From Jiella pacifica (GTDB taxonomy: Bacteria > Pseudomonadota > Alphaproteobacteria > Rhizobiales > Rhizobiaceae): 64,000 bases of DNA. The DNA lies in contig NZ_JAAAMG010000011.1 of the NCBI RefSeq assembly GCF_010500815.1, positions 1-64,000 on the forward strand, read 5' to 3'. The notes below the pieces were generated by a model, which did no database searches, had not been told where the DNA came from, and saw only the letters and a list, made by a program, of their open reading frames with translations. Below are positions 45,215-53,277 of this stretch, in pieces; position 1 is the first letter of the stretch, and every line of letters starts with the position of its first letter. The translations under genes and the position numbers were made by a program.

Positions 45215-45305
45215 CAGGAGTTTCAACAGGGAGGCGTCAGACGGTGCGGAAAACCGCGCCGCCTATCCAGCGAACTGGACTGAATTCAGTGATACCTTCG
45301 AAACC
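45186..45305 (-). ncRNA. Candidate trans-acting small RNA (anti-Shine-Dalgarno type)
   Basis: On the minus strand a hairpin at 45242-45261 (8-bp stem with a UUUU loop) is followed by an unstructured linker containing CGCCUCCC and AAACUCCUG, and then by the intrinsic terminator at 45186-45214. This layout, about 100-120 nucleotides with exposed CU-rich anti-ribosome-site motifs, is typical of alphaproteobacterial trans-acting sRNAs such as the suhB/EcpR1 group; membership in that family was not tested. The 5' end is approximate since no promoter was clearly identified. The two CU-rich boxes could pair with GGAGG sites of mRNAs. Confidence 0.6.
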
Positions 45306-45412
45306 TTACCCAGCCCTTAACGGCAGCTTCTCATCGCAAGAATTCCTCTACCTTTGGTTCGGCGGGCCGGGATTTGAGGCTTGAAGGCAAGCGAGACGAA
45401 AGAGGATCGGAC

Positions 45413-46420
45413 ATGGTGGCGGACCGTGAAATGCGCGTTGTGGAAATCGGCGAGCCAGGCGGACCAGAGGCGCTGCGCATCGCCAAGCGCGACGTGCCGA
45501 CACCGGGCGAAGGTGAGATCCTGATCGAAGTCGGTGCCGCGGGCGTCAACCGGCCCGACGTCATGCAGCGCCAGGGCCTTTACCCCCCGCCCCCCGGCGC
45601 CCCCGAATGGCCCGGCCTGGAAGTCGCGGGCCGCGTCGCGAGGCTCGGCGACGGGGCAACGCGTTTTTCCGAAGGCGATCGGGTCATGGCCCTCGTTGCC
45701 GGCGGCGGCTACGCCGACTTCGTCGTGGTGGCAGAAGCCAACGCCCTGATGGTGCCCACGGCGCTGAGCCTCGTCGAAGCAGCCGGCTTTCCGGAGACCT
45801 TCTTCACCGTCTGGCACAACGTCTTCCAGCGCGGCGGCCTGAAGGCCGGCGAGACGTTCCTCGTCCATGGCGGAACGTCGGGTATCGGCACGACGGCGAT
45901 CCAGCTGGCTCATGCCTTCGGAGCGAGAGTCTTCGCGACGGCCGGCAGCGACGACAAGTGCCGCGCCGCCGAACGGCTCGGCGCGGACGGCTGCATCAAC
46001 TACAAGGACGCCGACTTCGTCGCAGCGTTGAAGGAGGCGACCGGCGGCAAGGGCATCGACATTACCCTCGACATGATCGGGGGGGACTACGCCGCCCGCA
46101 ACGTCGAAGTGGCGGCGGAAGATGGCAGGATCGTCCAGATCGCAGTCCAGAAAGGTGCCAAGGCCGAAATCGACCTGTTCAAGATCATGCGCAAGCGGCT
46201 GACGCTCACCGGCTCGACGCTGCGCAACCGGCCGGTCGAATTCAAGGCACAAATCGCCGAGGAACTCTCCACGCACGTCCTGCCTTTGATCGAGAGCGGC
46301 AAGGTCAAGCCGCTGATCGACCGGACCTACCCGTTGGGAGCGGCAGCCGATGCCCACCGACACATGGACGACGACCATATCGGCAAGATCGTCCTGACCA
46401 CCGGGCGCGGCGACGCCTAG
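45413..46420 (+). CDS. NAD(P)H-quinone oxidoreductase (PIG3/zeta-crystallin type)
   Basis: The 335-residue protein is a zinc-free medium-chain dehydrogenase: EVGAAGVNRPDVMQRQGLYPPPPG, PGLEVAGRV, the nucleotide motif VHGGTSGIGTTAIQLAHAFGA, and a C-terminal PLIDRTYPLG...AHRHMDDDHIGKIVLT end. PPPPGAP and the overall pattern fit the PIG3/TP53I3-like branch. It reduces quinones with NADPH. ATG 45413 has AGAGGA 6 bases upstream; the frame is open further upstream but without a site. Confidence 0.9.
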   Translation: MVADREMRVVEIGEPGGPEALRIAKRDVPTPGEGEILIEVGAAGVNRPDVMQRQGLYPPPPGAPEWPGLEVAGRVARLGDGATRFSEGDRVMALVAGGGYADFVVVAEANALMVPTALSLVEAAGFPETFFTVWHNVFQRGGLKAGETFLVHGGTSGIGTTAIQLAHAFGARVFATAGSDDKCRAAERLGADGCINYKDADFVAALKEATGGKGIDITLDMIGGDYAARNVEVAAEDGRIVQIAVQKGAKAEIDLFKIMRKRLTLTGSTLRNRPVEFKAQIAEELSTHVLPLIESGKVKPLIDRTYPLGAAADAHRHMDDDHIGKIVLTTGRGDA

Positions 46421-46813
46421 CGTTTCGACCGGCGCAATTCGCCCTCTGCCGACGAGACGACTTCTCTCGTGCCGCCGCCTCGTGGCGCCGTATCCGAAAT
46501 GGTGCCACGAGACCGGTCGGCCGGCCGCGTCGCCATGGTGAGGGTCATCCTCGTGCTGCTCGCAATGCCGAAGCGCGAGACGCGCGGAGCCTTCGACATC
46601 GGCTTCGAAGCGTCTCGGTATTCGTGCTCTCCAGGCTGTCGGTTCTCGTCACTTGCATGTGAATCGATGCAGGAACGTGGACTTGGGATGCGTCGCCCCG
46701 TCTTTTCCTTGCGCTGACATCGTGAACGATTTATATCGAACGCGATTTCCCGGACATCCTGAGATGATCCACGGCCTGCCCTCCCCGGACAGGCGAACAG
46801 GAGGATTTTATCC
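46421..46813. other. Intergenic region with qor-side hairpin and trcR promoter
   Basis: A 393-base gap. A hairpin at 46479-46511 (11-bp stem with one wobble pair) lies 58 bases after the quinone oxidoreductase stop without a T-run. The right end carries the trcR promoter. An 82-codon frame in the middle has no ribosome site or recognisable product and was not called. Confidence 0.5.
46709..46737 (+). promoter_or_regulatory. trcR promoter
   Basis: TTGCGC at 46709-46714 and TATATC at 46732-46737 are separated by exactly 17 bases. The predicted start lies about 70 bases before the trcR ATG, leaving a leader with a strong AGGAGG site. Confidence 0.6.
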
Positions 46814-47521
46814 ATGGCCCAGCAATTGTTGATGCCGAAGGCGACCGCCGTCTGGCTGGTCGACAATACCTCGCTCTCCTTCGAGCAGATCGCCGACTTC
46901 TGCACCATGCACCCGCTCGAGGTGAAGGCGATTGCCGACGGAGAATCCGCGCAGGGCATCAAGGGCCTCGATCCGATCATGACCGGCCAGCTTAATCGCG
47001 ACGAGATCGAGCGCGGCGAGAAGGACATCAAGCACAAGCTGAAGCTGGCGCCGCCGAAGGTCCGGGTGCCCGAATCGAAGCGCAAGGGCCCGCGCTACAC
47101 GCCGGTTTCCAAGCGCCAGGACCGGCCGAACGCCATCCTCTGGCTGGTGCGCAACCATCCCGAACTCAAGGACGCGCAGATCTCGCGTCTCGTCGGCACG
47201 ACCAAGAACACCATCGAGCAGATCCGCGAACGCACCCACTGGAACTCGGCCAATCTGACGCCGATGGACCCGGTCACCCTCGGCCTCTGCTCGCAGATCG
47301 ATCTCGATCTGGAGGTCGAGAAGGCGACGCGGGACATGCCGCCGCGCGCCGAGGACCTCGCCGAGGAAGAGCGCCTTCTCTCCGCCGCTCAGACCCAGAA
47401 CTGGTCGCCGCTGGAGCGCTCGTCCAACGAAGACGACGAAATCGACGAGGCCGCGGTCTTCGCCAAGCTCTCCTCCATGCGCCGCGAGGAGCCGGAAGAG
47501 GACGAGGACGACCGGCGCTGA
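46814..47521 (+). CDS. trcR: Cell-cycle transcriptional regulator TrcR (DUF1013)
   Basis: The 235-residue protein is a full DUF1013 member: MPKATAVWLVDNTSLSFEQIADFC, then PRYTPVSKRQDRPNAILWLVRNHPEL and ISRLVGTTKNTIEQIRERTHWN, with two HTH-like segments and an acidic tail. In alphaproteobacteria this conserved, usually essential protein associates with RNA polymerase and the cell-cycle programme. AGGAGG lies 9 bases upstream. It is monocistronic with its own promoter and terminator. Confidence 0.93.
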   Translation: MAQQLLMPKATAVWLVDNTSLSFEQIADFCTMHPLEVKAIADGESAQGIKGLDPIMTGQLNRDEIERGEKDIKHKLKLAPPKVRVPESKRKGPRYTPVSKRQDRPNAILWLVRNHPELKDAQISRLVGTTKNTIEQIRERTHWNSANLTPMDPVTLGLCSQIDLDLEVEKATRDMPPRAEDLAEEERLLSAAQTQNWSPLERSSNEDDEIDEAAVFAKLSSMRREEPEEDEDDRR

Positions 47522-47568
47522 GCCTCGCTCACGCCATCCACCGAGCCTTTGCCGGCAGCGATTTTCAG

Positions 47569-47596
47569 CGCCGCGTCCATAAAAGTGGGCGCGGCG
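47569..47596 (+). terminator. Hairpin after trcR
   Basis: An 11-bp stem (CGCCGCGTCCA with TGGGCGCGGCG, one wobble) and a TAAAAG loop begin 48 bases past trcR, followed by the T-rich TTCTGGTTTCTC. It is in the gap to the convergent cytochrome gene and probably ends trcR transcription. Confidence 0.55.
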
Positions 47597-47657
47597 TTCT
47601 GGTTTCTCGGAAGCTGCGAAGCGGCTTGGCTGCGCTTCGCTGCGTGCCGCCCGTCTC

Positions 47658-48584
47658 TTATTCTCCGCCCCCCGGAGGCACGGCCTTCAGATAGGCGGCG
47701 ATCGCCTCGCGGTCGCTCGCGGGCAGCTTGGCGATGTTTTCCTGCACCTCGACCATCGAACCGCCGACCGAATCGAAGTCCGGAGTGAAGCCGCTTTCCA
47801 GATAATAGGCGATGTCCTCGGCCGACCACGAGCCGATGCCGGCCTTCGACGGCGTGATGTTCGGGACGTTGCCCTTCCCCTCGGGGTTGGGTGCACCGGC
47901 AAGCCACTGGTCCGTCTGGAGACCGCCCGCCCCCCAGAAGCTGCGGGGCGTGTGGCATTCGCCGCAATGGCCGGGGCCCTCGACGAGATACTGGCCGGCA
48001 CGGGCCACTTCCGGGGCATCCTGCGGCAGGTCGATCGCCGGCGAGCCGTCACCGAGGAACACCAGTTTCCACAGCCCGAGCGCCGGTCGGATGTTGAAGG
48101 GAAAGTCGAGCTCGTTTGCCGGCGCCACGCCCTTGACCGGCGGCAACGTCTTCAGGAAGGCCCAAAGGTCGGCAACGTCCTGCTTCGTCATTCGGACATA
48201 GGAGGTGTAGGGGAAGGCCGGGTAGAGGTGCCGGCCTTCGGGGTCGACGCCGCGCTGCAGGGCGTCGGCGAAGTCGGCAAGGCTCCAGCGCCCGATCCCG
48301 TCTTCCTCATCCGGCGAAATGTTGGGTGCGTGGAACGTGCCGAAGCGGGTGGGCAGCGGGTCGCCACCGGCCAGCTTCAGCCGCTCCTCGCCCTTCGCCT
48401 TCGAGGGCGCGTGGCAGGAGACGCAGCCGCCGGCCCAGAAGAGGCGCTCGCCGCGTGTCGCCTCGCCGCTGCCTTCGGCGGCGATCTGCTCTGCATCGAG
48501 CCGGTCGGGCCTGGCGAGGGCGTAGAGCGCAGCGGCGGCGACCAACACGACGATGATCAGGGAGATCAGGATTTTCTTCAGCAT
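47658..48584 (-). CDS. Diheme cytochrome c
   Basis: The 308-residue protein has one N-terminal membrane anchor (ILISLIIVVLVAAAALYAL) and two heme c sites, GGCVSCHAPS (about residue 54) and HCGECHTPR (about 209), with Met-containing segments downstream (YVRMTKQD; GGSMVEVQ) as likely sixth ligands. Anchored diheme cytochromes usually carry electrons for a membrane-bound dehydrogenase, but no dehydrogenase subunit is adjacent. Its partner is therefore encoded elsewhere. Confidence 0.88.
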   Translation of the reverse strand: MLKKILISLIIVVLVAAAALYALARPDRLDAEQIAAEGSGEATRGERLFWAGGCVSCHAPSKAKGEERLKLAGGDPLPTRFGTFHAPNISPDEEDGIGRWSLADFADALQRGVDPEGRHLYPAFPYTSYVRMTKQDVADLWAFLKTLPPVKGVAPANELDFPFNIRPALGLWKLVFLGDGSPAIDLPQDAPEVARAGQYLVEGPGHCGECHTPRSFWGAGGLQTDQWLAGAPNPEGKGNVPNITPSKAGIGSWSAEDIAYYLESGFTPDFDSVGGSMVEVQENIAKLPASDREAIAAYLKAVPPGGGE

Positions 48585-48751
48585 CGCAACGCCTCTTACC
48601 CGGCCCGCTCAAAGCCGGCGGGGGAGGATTGCGGGGCCGGGCGCGAACCGTCAAGCCGGCTGAAGCTCGTCCCGGCGCTCCGGGCGGCGGGTCGCGACCG
48701 GCCGCAGAGCCGGCCGCCGCCGAGACTGGCGGCGCGCCGGTCGGCTTATCG

Positions 48752-48910
48752 TCAGATGCGGCCGAGCAGGAGAAGGATCAGCACCACCACCAGCACGAGG
48801 CCGAGGATGCCGGAGGGACCGTAGCCCCAGCCTCCCGAATATCCCCATGTCGGCAGCGCGCCGACGAGGAGCAGGATGACGATGATGAGGAGGATCGTAC
48901 CGAGGCTCAT
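48752..48910 (-). CDS. DUF3309 mini-protein
   Basis: The 52-residue protein reads MSLGTILLIIVILLLVGALP, then TWGYSGGWGYGPSG and a second hydrophobic helix ending LLLLGRI. This is the DUF3309 pattern: two short membrane helices around a W-G-YGPSG loop. The function is unknown. AAGGA is located 8 bases before the ATG. Confidence 0.85.
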   Translation of the reverse strand: MSLGTILLIIVILLLVGALPTWGYSGGWGYGPSGILGLVLVVVLILLLLGRI

Positions 48911-49015
48911 GGCGCGTTTCCTTCGCCGTTGTTGTGATGCCTCACAAACCGTTGAACGAGAATTGCGTTCCCTTCGGCTCCATCGGCTTGGTTAACATTT
49001 CGCCACGACTTGGAC

Positions 49016-49189
49016 TCATGCCGGCCCGAATCCTCCGATCGCCACGAAGACCGCGATCATCACGAAGATGATCCCGAGGACGAGCGTCGGCCGATACCCC
49101 CACTGCCGGGAATAGGGCCATGTCGGCATCGCGGCGATCAGCGCCAGAAAGACGATGACAACGACGATCGGGCCATATCCCACGTCCAT
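49016..49189 (-). CDS. DUF3309-like mini-protein, divergent paralogue
   Basis: The 57-residue protein has the same plan as its neighbour: VVVIVFLALIAAMPTWPYSRQWGYRPTLVLGIIFVMIAVFVAIGG, with the PTWPYSRQWGY loop closer to the canonical DUF3309 sequence but a different C-terminus. GGGAGA lies 6 bases before the ATG at 49189. The two mini-protein genes are 105 bases apart on one strand and probably arose by duplication. Confidence 0.8.
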   Translation of the reverse strand: MDVGYGPIVVVIVFLALIAAMPTWPYSRQWGYRPTLVLGIIFVMIAVFVAIGGFGPA

Positions 49190-49340
49190 TTGCACTCTCC
49201 CGTTTTTTGATCCGCCCGCCTGCGGCCGAGCTGCGGATGGGCACACCCAATCCACGGGCGTCGCAACACGCGGCATGCCGCGTCCGCGGCCATTCCGTCA
49301 ACGATATGGGCGACACACCGTTCGCATCCATTCCTCGAGT

Positions 49341-49376
49341 TTAATAGTTGCATCCTATTAAGTAGCATCCTATTAA
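49341..49376. promoter_or_regulatory. Repeat operator upstream of marR
   Basis: GCATCCTATTAA occurs twice (49350-49361 and 49365-49376) as direct repeats 15 bases apart, and TTAATAG at 49341-49347 is the exact complement of the CTATTAA in the first copy, giving an inverted repeat with a 7-base centre. The block lies directly before the marR start and is a strong candidate operator for MarR autoregulation of the efflux operon. Confidence 0.65.
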
Positions 49377-49383
49377 TTTGGCT

Positions 49384-49869
49384 ATGACACAGGATGCATC
49401 GCTCCAGTTCGACCTGACGACCAATCTTTTGAGGATCGGCCGGATCTGGCGCAAACACGTACGCGCCCATATCGACGCCCATGGAATCTCGGAGGCCTGC
49501 GCCCATCCGCTGGTGGCGATCGGCCGCCTCGGCGACGGCGTGCGCCAGGGCCCGGTGGCCGAGGAGGTCGGCATGGAGGGCCCGTCTCTCGTCCGGCTTC
49601 TCGACCAGCTATGCGAATGCGGCCTCGTCGAGCGACGCGAAGACCCGGCCGATCGCCGCGCCAAGACGCTGTGGCTGACCGAGCGTGGCCGCAACGTGAT
49701 GGCCAGCATCGAGGCCGATCTGGTCGCCTTGCGAGCCCAGGTTCTGGACACCGTTCCGCGGGAGGACATCGAGGCGACGCTTCGCGTCTTCGCCGCCTTC
49801 AAGGCCTATCAGCCACCGTTGGGGGAGGACGACTCGGGGGCGACGGGAAAACTCGAAGAGACGCCCTGA
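49384..49869 (+). CDS. MarR-family transcriptional regulator
   Basis: The 161-residue protein has the MarR winged helix: LGDGVRQGPVAEEVGMEGPSLVRLLDQLCECGLVERREDPADRRAKTLWLTERG, with the RR-D-RR wing. No Shine-Dalgarno site is seen and the operator repeats run to within 7 bases of the ATG, so the mRNA may be leaderless or nearly so. Its stop overlaps the start of the FUSC gene by one base (TGATG). It probably controls the four-gene efflux operon in response to an aromatic or phenolic ligand. Confidence 0.9.
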   Translation: MTQDASLQFDLTTNLLRIGRIWRKHVRAHIDAHGISEACAHPLVAIGRLGDGVRQGPVAEEVGMEGPSLVRLLDQLCECGLVERREDPADRRAKTLWLTERGRNVMASIEADLVALRAQVLDTVPREDIEATLRVFAAFKAYQPPLGEDDSGATGKLEETP

Positions 49870-51947
49870 TGTCAGCCCTTCCCCTGCCCAGCGGGCGGGA
49901 GTGGATCTTCGCGGCGAAGACCTTCGCCGCGTCCATGCTCGCCCTCTACATCGCGCTCGCCGCCGGTCTGCCTCGACCCTATTGGGCGATGGCGACGGTG
50001 TTCATCGTCGCCAATCCGCTTGCCGGCGCGACCCGCTCGAAGGCGCTCTACCGGGCGCTCGGAACGGTGTTCGGCGCCTCCGCGGCGGTGTTCTTCACGC
50101 CGCTCTTCGTCGGCGAGCCGATCGTCCTCAGTGCCGTCGTCGCCATCTGGACGGGCGGCATGCTGTTCGTCTCCTTCCTCGACCGCTCGCCACGCTCCTA
50201 CATGCTGATGCTGTCGGGCTACACGCTGCCGCTGATCGCCCTGCCGACGGTGGGCGATCCTTCGACGGTCTTCGACGTTGCCTTGGCGCGGTCCGAGGAG
50301 ATCATCCTCGGCATCACCTGCACCAGCCTCGTCAGCGCTCTCGTCCTGCCCCAGAGCCTCGGGGCGGTCGTGGCGGGCCGCGTCGACGGCTGGCTGGGCG
50401 ATGCGGGCTCGTGGATCCGCGACGTGCTCGGCGGCAACGGCGATGCGCGGCTCGGCGAGACGATGAAGCTCGCGCCGGACCTCCGGGCCGTCGACCAGTT
50501 GATCGGACAGTTGCGCTACGACCCGGAGATGGCGGCCGTCGTGCGCAGCGCCCGCGAACTGCGCGGCCGGCTGGTGATGCTGCCGGCGCTCCTGTCCTCC
50601 CTCGCCGACCGCCTGGCCGCGATCAGCAACGAGACCGGAAGGCTGCCGCCGGAGCTCGAGGTCCTGTGCTGGGAACTCGACGCCTGGGTGGCGAGCAGGG
50701 GCGAAGCCCATCGCAACGGCAGCCGACGGCTCGCAGGCCGGATTGCCGACCTTCGCAATCGCTCCGCGGGGGGCGGCGACTGGAACGCGCTACTGCGCCA
50801 CAGCGCCTTGGCGCGACTTTCGGAGGTCGTCGATCTGTGGAGCGACTGCGTCACGTTGAAAACACAGATCCTCGCCGGACGCAGGGCCGAGCGGCGGCCG
50901 TCCCTGCGGCTCGCCAACGTCGCCGCCGAGGTGCCGCATTACGACCACGGCATGATGGCCTTTGCCGCCGGCTCGGCGATCCTCTGCCTGTTCTGCGCCT
51001 CGCTGATCTGGATCTATTCGGGCTGGGACCAGGGCGCCGGTTTCGTGCTCATCGCAGCGGTCGCCGGCGCGTTCTTCGCATCGCTCGACAACCCGCTGCC
51101 GCAACTCAAGCAGATGGCCGTCCTGACGACGCTCGGTTGCATCGTCGCCGGCATCTACGTTTTCGGCGTCCTGCCGCAGGTCACCACCTTCACCGGGCTC
51201 GTCGTCGTCTTCGCCCCGGTCTATCTCGCTCTGCCGATCCTCATCGCCCGGCCGAAGACGATGTTCATCGGGCTGCTCCTCGCGGTCAACAGTGCGACGC
51301 TGATGACGCTGCAGGAGGTCTATGCAGCGGATTTCACCCTCTTCGTCAACGGCGCGATCGCCGCCGTCCTCGGCGTGGTCTTCGTCATCGTCTGGACGAT
51401 CCTGACGCGGCCATTCGGCTCGGCGCTGGCGGCCCGGCGTCTCGAAGCCCAGGGGTGGAGCGAAATCGCCTCGCTAGCCGACGGGAGAAGCCGGGCTGCC
51501 GCGCCGGTCTTCGCCGGCCGCTTCTTCGACCGGCTCGGCCAACTCGTGCCACGCCTCGGCCCCGATGCGGCGGACAAGAGCGCCGAAGCTTTCGCGGAAA
51601 TGCGCGTCGGCCTCAACGTTCTCGACCTCAGGGAGGCCGTCAGGCGGCTGCAAGGGCCGCAAAAGGCCGAAGTGGCGGCGGTGCTTTCCGGTGTCGCCCG
51701 GCTCTTTCGGCAAAAGGCCGCGGATGCGTCGACGGCTTCGGCCGAGGCCGATCTTCTCGCGCATATCGACGCGGCGCTCGGCGCCTTCGGCGAACCTGCC
51801 GCCGGGCCGGGCGACGGGCGACGGGCGCTGCAGGCGCTGATCGGACTCAGGCGGGCGCTTTACGCCGCCGCGCCGCCGCCCTCCCCGCCCGACCGGCCGG
51901 CTCTCGCGCGGCCTGTCGAAGCCGACTTCGCCATCGCGGCGGAATAG
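49869..51947 (+). CDS. FUSC family efflux protein (AaeB-like)
   Basis: The 692-residue protein has two clusters of about six membrane helices (first about residues 15-160, second about 355-500) with cytoplasmic regions between and after, the FUSC/AaeB layout. The first set includes GLPRPYWAMATVFIVANPLAGATRSKALYR. AaeB works with the membrane-fusion protein AaeA to expel aromatic carboxylic acids. Translation is coupled to marR. Confidence 0.9.
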   Translation: MSALPLPSGREWIFAAKTFAASMLALYIALAAGLPRPYWAMATVFIVANPLAGATRSKALYRALGTVFGASAAVFFTPLFVGEPIVLSAVVAIWTGGMLFVSFLDRSPRSYMLMLSGYTLPLIALPTVGDPSTVFDVALARSEEIILGITCTSLVSALVLPQSLGAVVAGRVDGWLGDAGSWIRDVLGGNGDARLGETMKLAPDLRAVDQLIGQLRYDPEMAAVVRSARELRGRLVMLPALLSSLADRLAAISNETGRLPPELEVLCWELDAWVASRGEAHRNGSRRLAGRIADLRNRSAGGGDWNALLRHSALARLSEVVDLWSDCVTLKTQILAGRRAERRPSLRLANVAAEVPHYDHGMMAFAAGSAILCLFCASLIWIYSGWDQGAGFVLIAAVAGAFFASLDNPLPQLKQMAVLTTLGCIVAGIYVFGVLPQVTTFTGLVVVFAPVYLALPILIARPKTMFIGLLLAVNSATLMTLQEVYAADFTLFVNGAIAAVLGVVFVIVWTILTRPFGSALAARRLEAQGWSEIASLADGRSRAAAPVFAGRFFDRLGQLVPRLGPDAADKSAEAFAEMRVGLNVLDLREAVRRLQGPQKAEVAAVLSGVARLFRQKAADASTASAEADLLAHIDAALGAFGEPAAGPGDGRRALQALIGLRRALYAAAPPPSPPDRPALARPVEADFAIAAE

Positions 51948-51956
51948 GAGTTTCAA

Positions 51957-52166
51957 ATGATCGGTGATTTCTCGATCTTCGGGGTCTTCGTCCCGAGGCT
52001 CCTCGTCCTGCTTCTCGCATCCTATGGGGTGCTCTTGCTTCTCAAGAAGGTCCTCGCCCGCCTCGGCGTCTATCGCCTCGTCTGGCATCCGGCGCTGTTC
52101 GACCTCTCGATCTTCATCATCCTCGCCGCCACGGCGGCGAACGTCGCTGAATGGTATCCGTCATGA
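51957..52166 (+). CDS. DUF1656 small membrane protein (AaeX-like)
   Basis: The 69-residue protein has two membrane helices (VPRLLVLLLASYGVLLLLKKVL and LFDLSIFIILAATAANV) joined by YRLVWHPALF, the DUF1656 signature. It is regularly encoded between FUSC and HlyD-type genes in Aae efflux operons. Its stop overlaps the next start as ATGA. Confidence 0.88.
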   Translation: MIGDFSIFGVFVPRLLVLLLASYGVLLLLKKVLARLGVYRLVWHPALFDLSIFIILAATAANVAEWYPS

Positions 52167-53113
52167 TCGCCCGCTTTTCCCGGCTGCTCAAAGCCGCTTT
52201 CACCCTCACCCTCTTCGCCGTCGCGCTCGCCGTCGGCTGGAATTTCTGGCAGGGCTACATGCAGACGCCATGGACCCGCGACGGGCACGTGCGCGCCGAC
52301 GTCGTCTCCATCGCCCCGGACGTCGCGGGTCCGGTCGCGGCGGTGCTGGTCTCCGACAACCAGACGGTCGAGAAGGGCGACGTCCTCGTGCGCATCGACC
52401 CGGAGCGGTTCCAGATCGCTCTCGACCTCGCCGACGCCACGCTGAAGGACCGGTCGGCCTCTCTCGACCAGGCCAGGCGCGACGCCGAGCGCTACCACCG
52501 GCTGAAGAACGGCCCGGCGGTCTCCCAACAGAATATCGAGCAGGCGGATCTCGCCGTCGAGCAGGCCTCTGCCGCCTATGACGAGGCGAAGGCGAACCGG
52601 GACCTCGCCGCCCTCAATCTGGCTCGGACCGAGGTGCGCGCGCCGGTCAACGGCGTGGTCAGCAATCTGTCGCTCAATCCCGGCGACTACGTCTCGAGCG
52701 GCGCCGGCGTCCTGGCGCTGATCGACACCGACACGCTGAGGGTCGAGGGTTATTTCGAGGAGAACCAGTTGCCGCGGATCGCCGTCGGCGATGCAGTCTC
52801 CGTCGAACTGATGGGGCACCCGCAAACGCTGCGCGGCCATGTCGAAAGCATCGCCGCCGGCATCGAGGACCGCGAGCGCACCAATGGCTCGAACCTCCTC
52901 GCTAACGTCACGCCGACCTTCTCCTGGGTGCGGCTGGCCCAGCGCGTGCCGGTGCGCGTCGCACTCGACGACGTGCCGGCGGGAACGCGGCTCGTCGCCG
53001 GACTGACCGCCACCGTCAGCGTCCATCCGCGCCGTGGCGGCGGCGCTCCCGCCGACGCCTCCGCCGCAGAGCCCGCGACGGCGCGGCCTGCCGCGGTCGA
53101 ACCGGCCGGTTGA
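52163..53113 (+). CDS. HlyD-family membrane fusion protein (AaeA-like)
   Basis: The 316-residue periplasmic adaptor has an N-terminal membrane anchor, the lipoyl half-motifs [34 protein letters not shown] and [23 protein letters not shown], an alpha-helical hairpin between them and a beta-barrel. The ATG 52163 overlaps the DUF1656 stop; ATG 52151 is four codons upstream. Pairs with the FUSC protein to form an Aae-type exporter. An outer-membrane channel is not encoded here. Confidence 0.9.
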   Translation: MIARFSRLLKAAFTLTLFAVALAVGWNFWQGYMQTPWTRDGHVRADVVSIAPDVAGPVAAVLVSDNQTVEKGDVLVRIDPERFQIALDLADATLKDRSASLDQARRDAERYHRLKNGPAVSQQNIEQADLAVEQASAAYDEAKANRDLAALNLARTEVRAPVNGVVSNLSLNPGDYVSSGAGVLALIDTDTLRVEGYFEENQLPRIAVGDAVSVELMGHPQTLRGHVESIAAGIEDRERTNGSNLLANVTPTFSWVRLAQRVPVRVALDDVPAGTRLVAGLTATVSVHPRRGGGAPADASAAEPATARPAAVEPAG

Positions 53114-53277
53114 TCGGGCCGTTGGGCAACCAGCTCTCCTCCCGCCCGCTTCGCCCGTTGCGGCAAGATCGCGCCGTCACGGTTCCGTCACGCCCGCCGG
53201 CGAGAATTGACAAGCGGTGGGGAACGCGCCACCTCGAAGCCGATGCTTTTGATTTTCCTCCGACGAGGACCGACGCG

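Larger units (their letters stand above)
45025..45412. other. Intergenic region with sRNA candidate and palindrome
   Basis: This 388-base gap lies between divergent DUF1465 and the quinone oxidoreductase gene. It contains a strong minus-strand intrinsic terminator that does not belong to either gene, two hairpins compatible with a small RNA, and a TTAACC-type palindrome upstream of DUF1465. No protein-coding frame is supported. Confidence 0.7.

Noticed and set aside
46469-46717. An 82-codon frame between the quinone oxidoreductase and trcR
   Set aside because: No ribosome site, no known family, and it ends just ahead of the trcR promoter; treated as non-coding.
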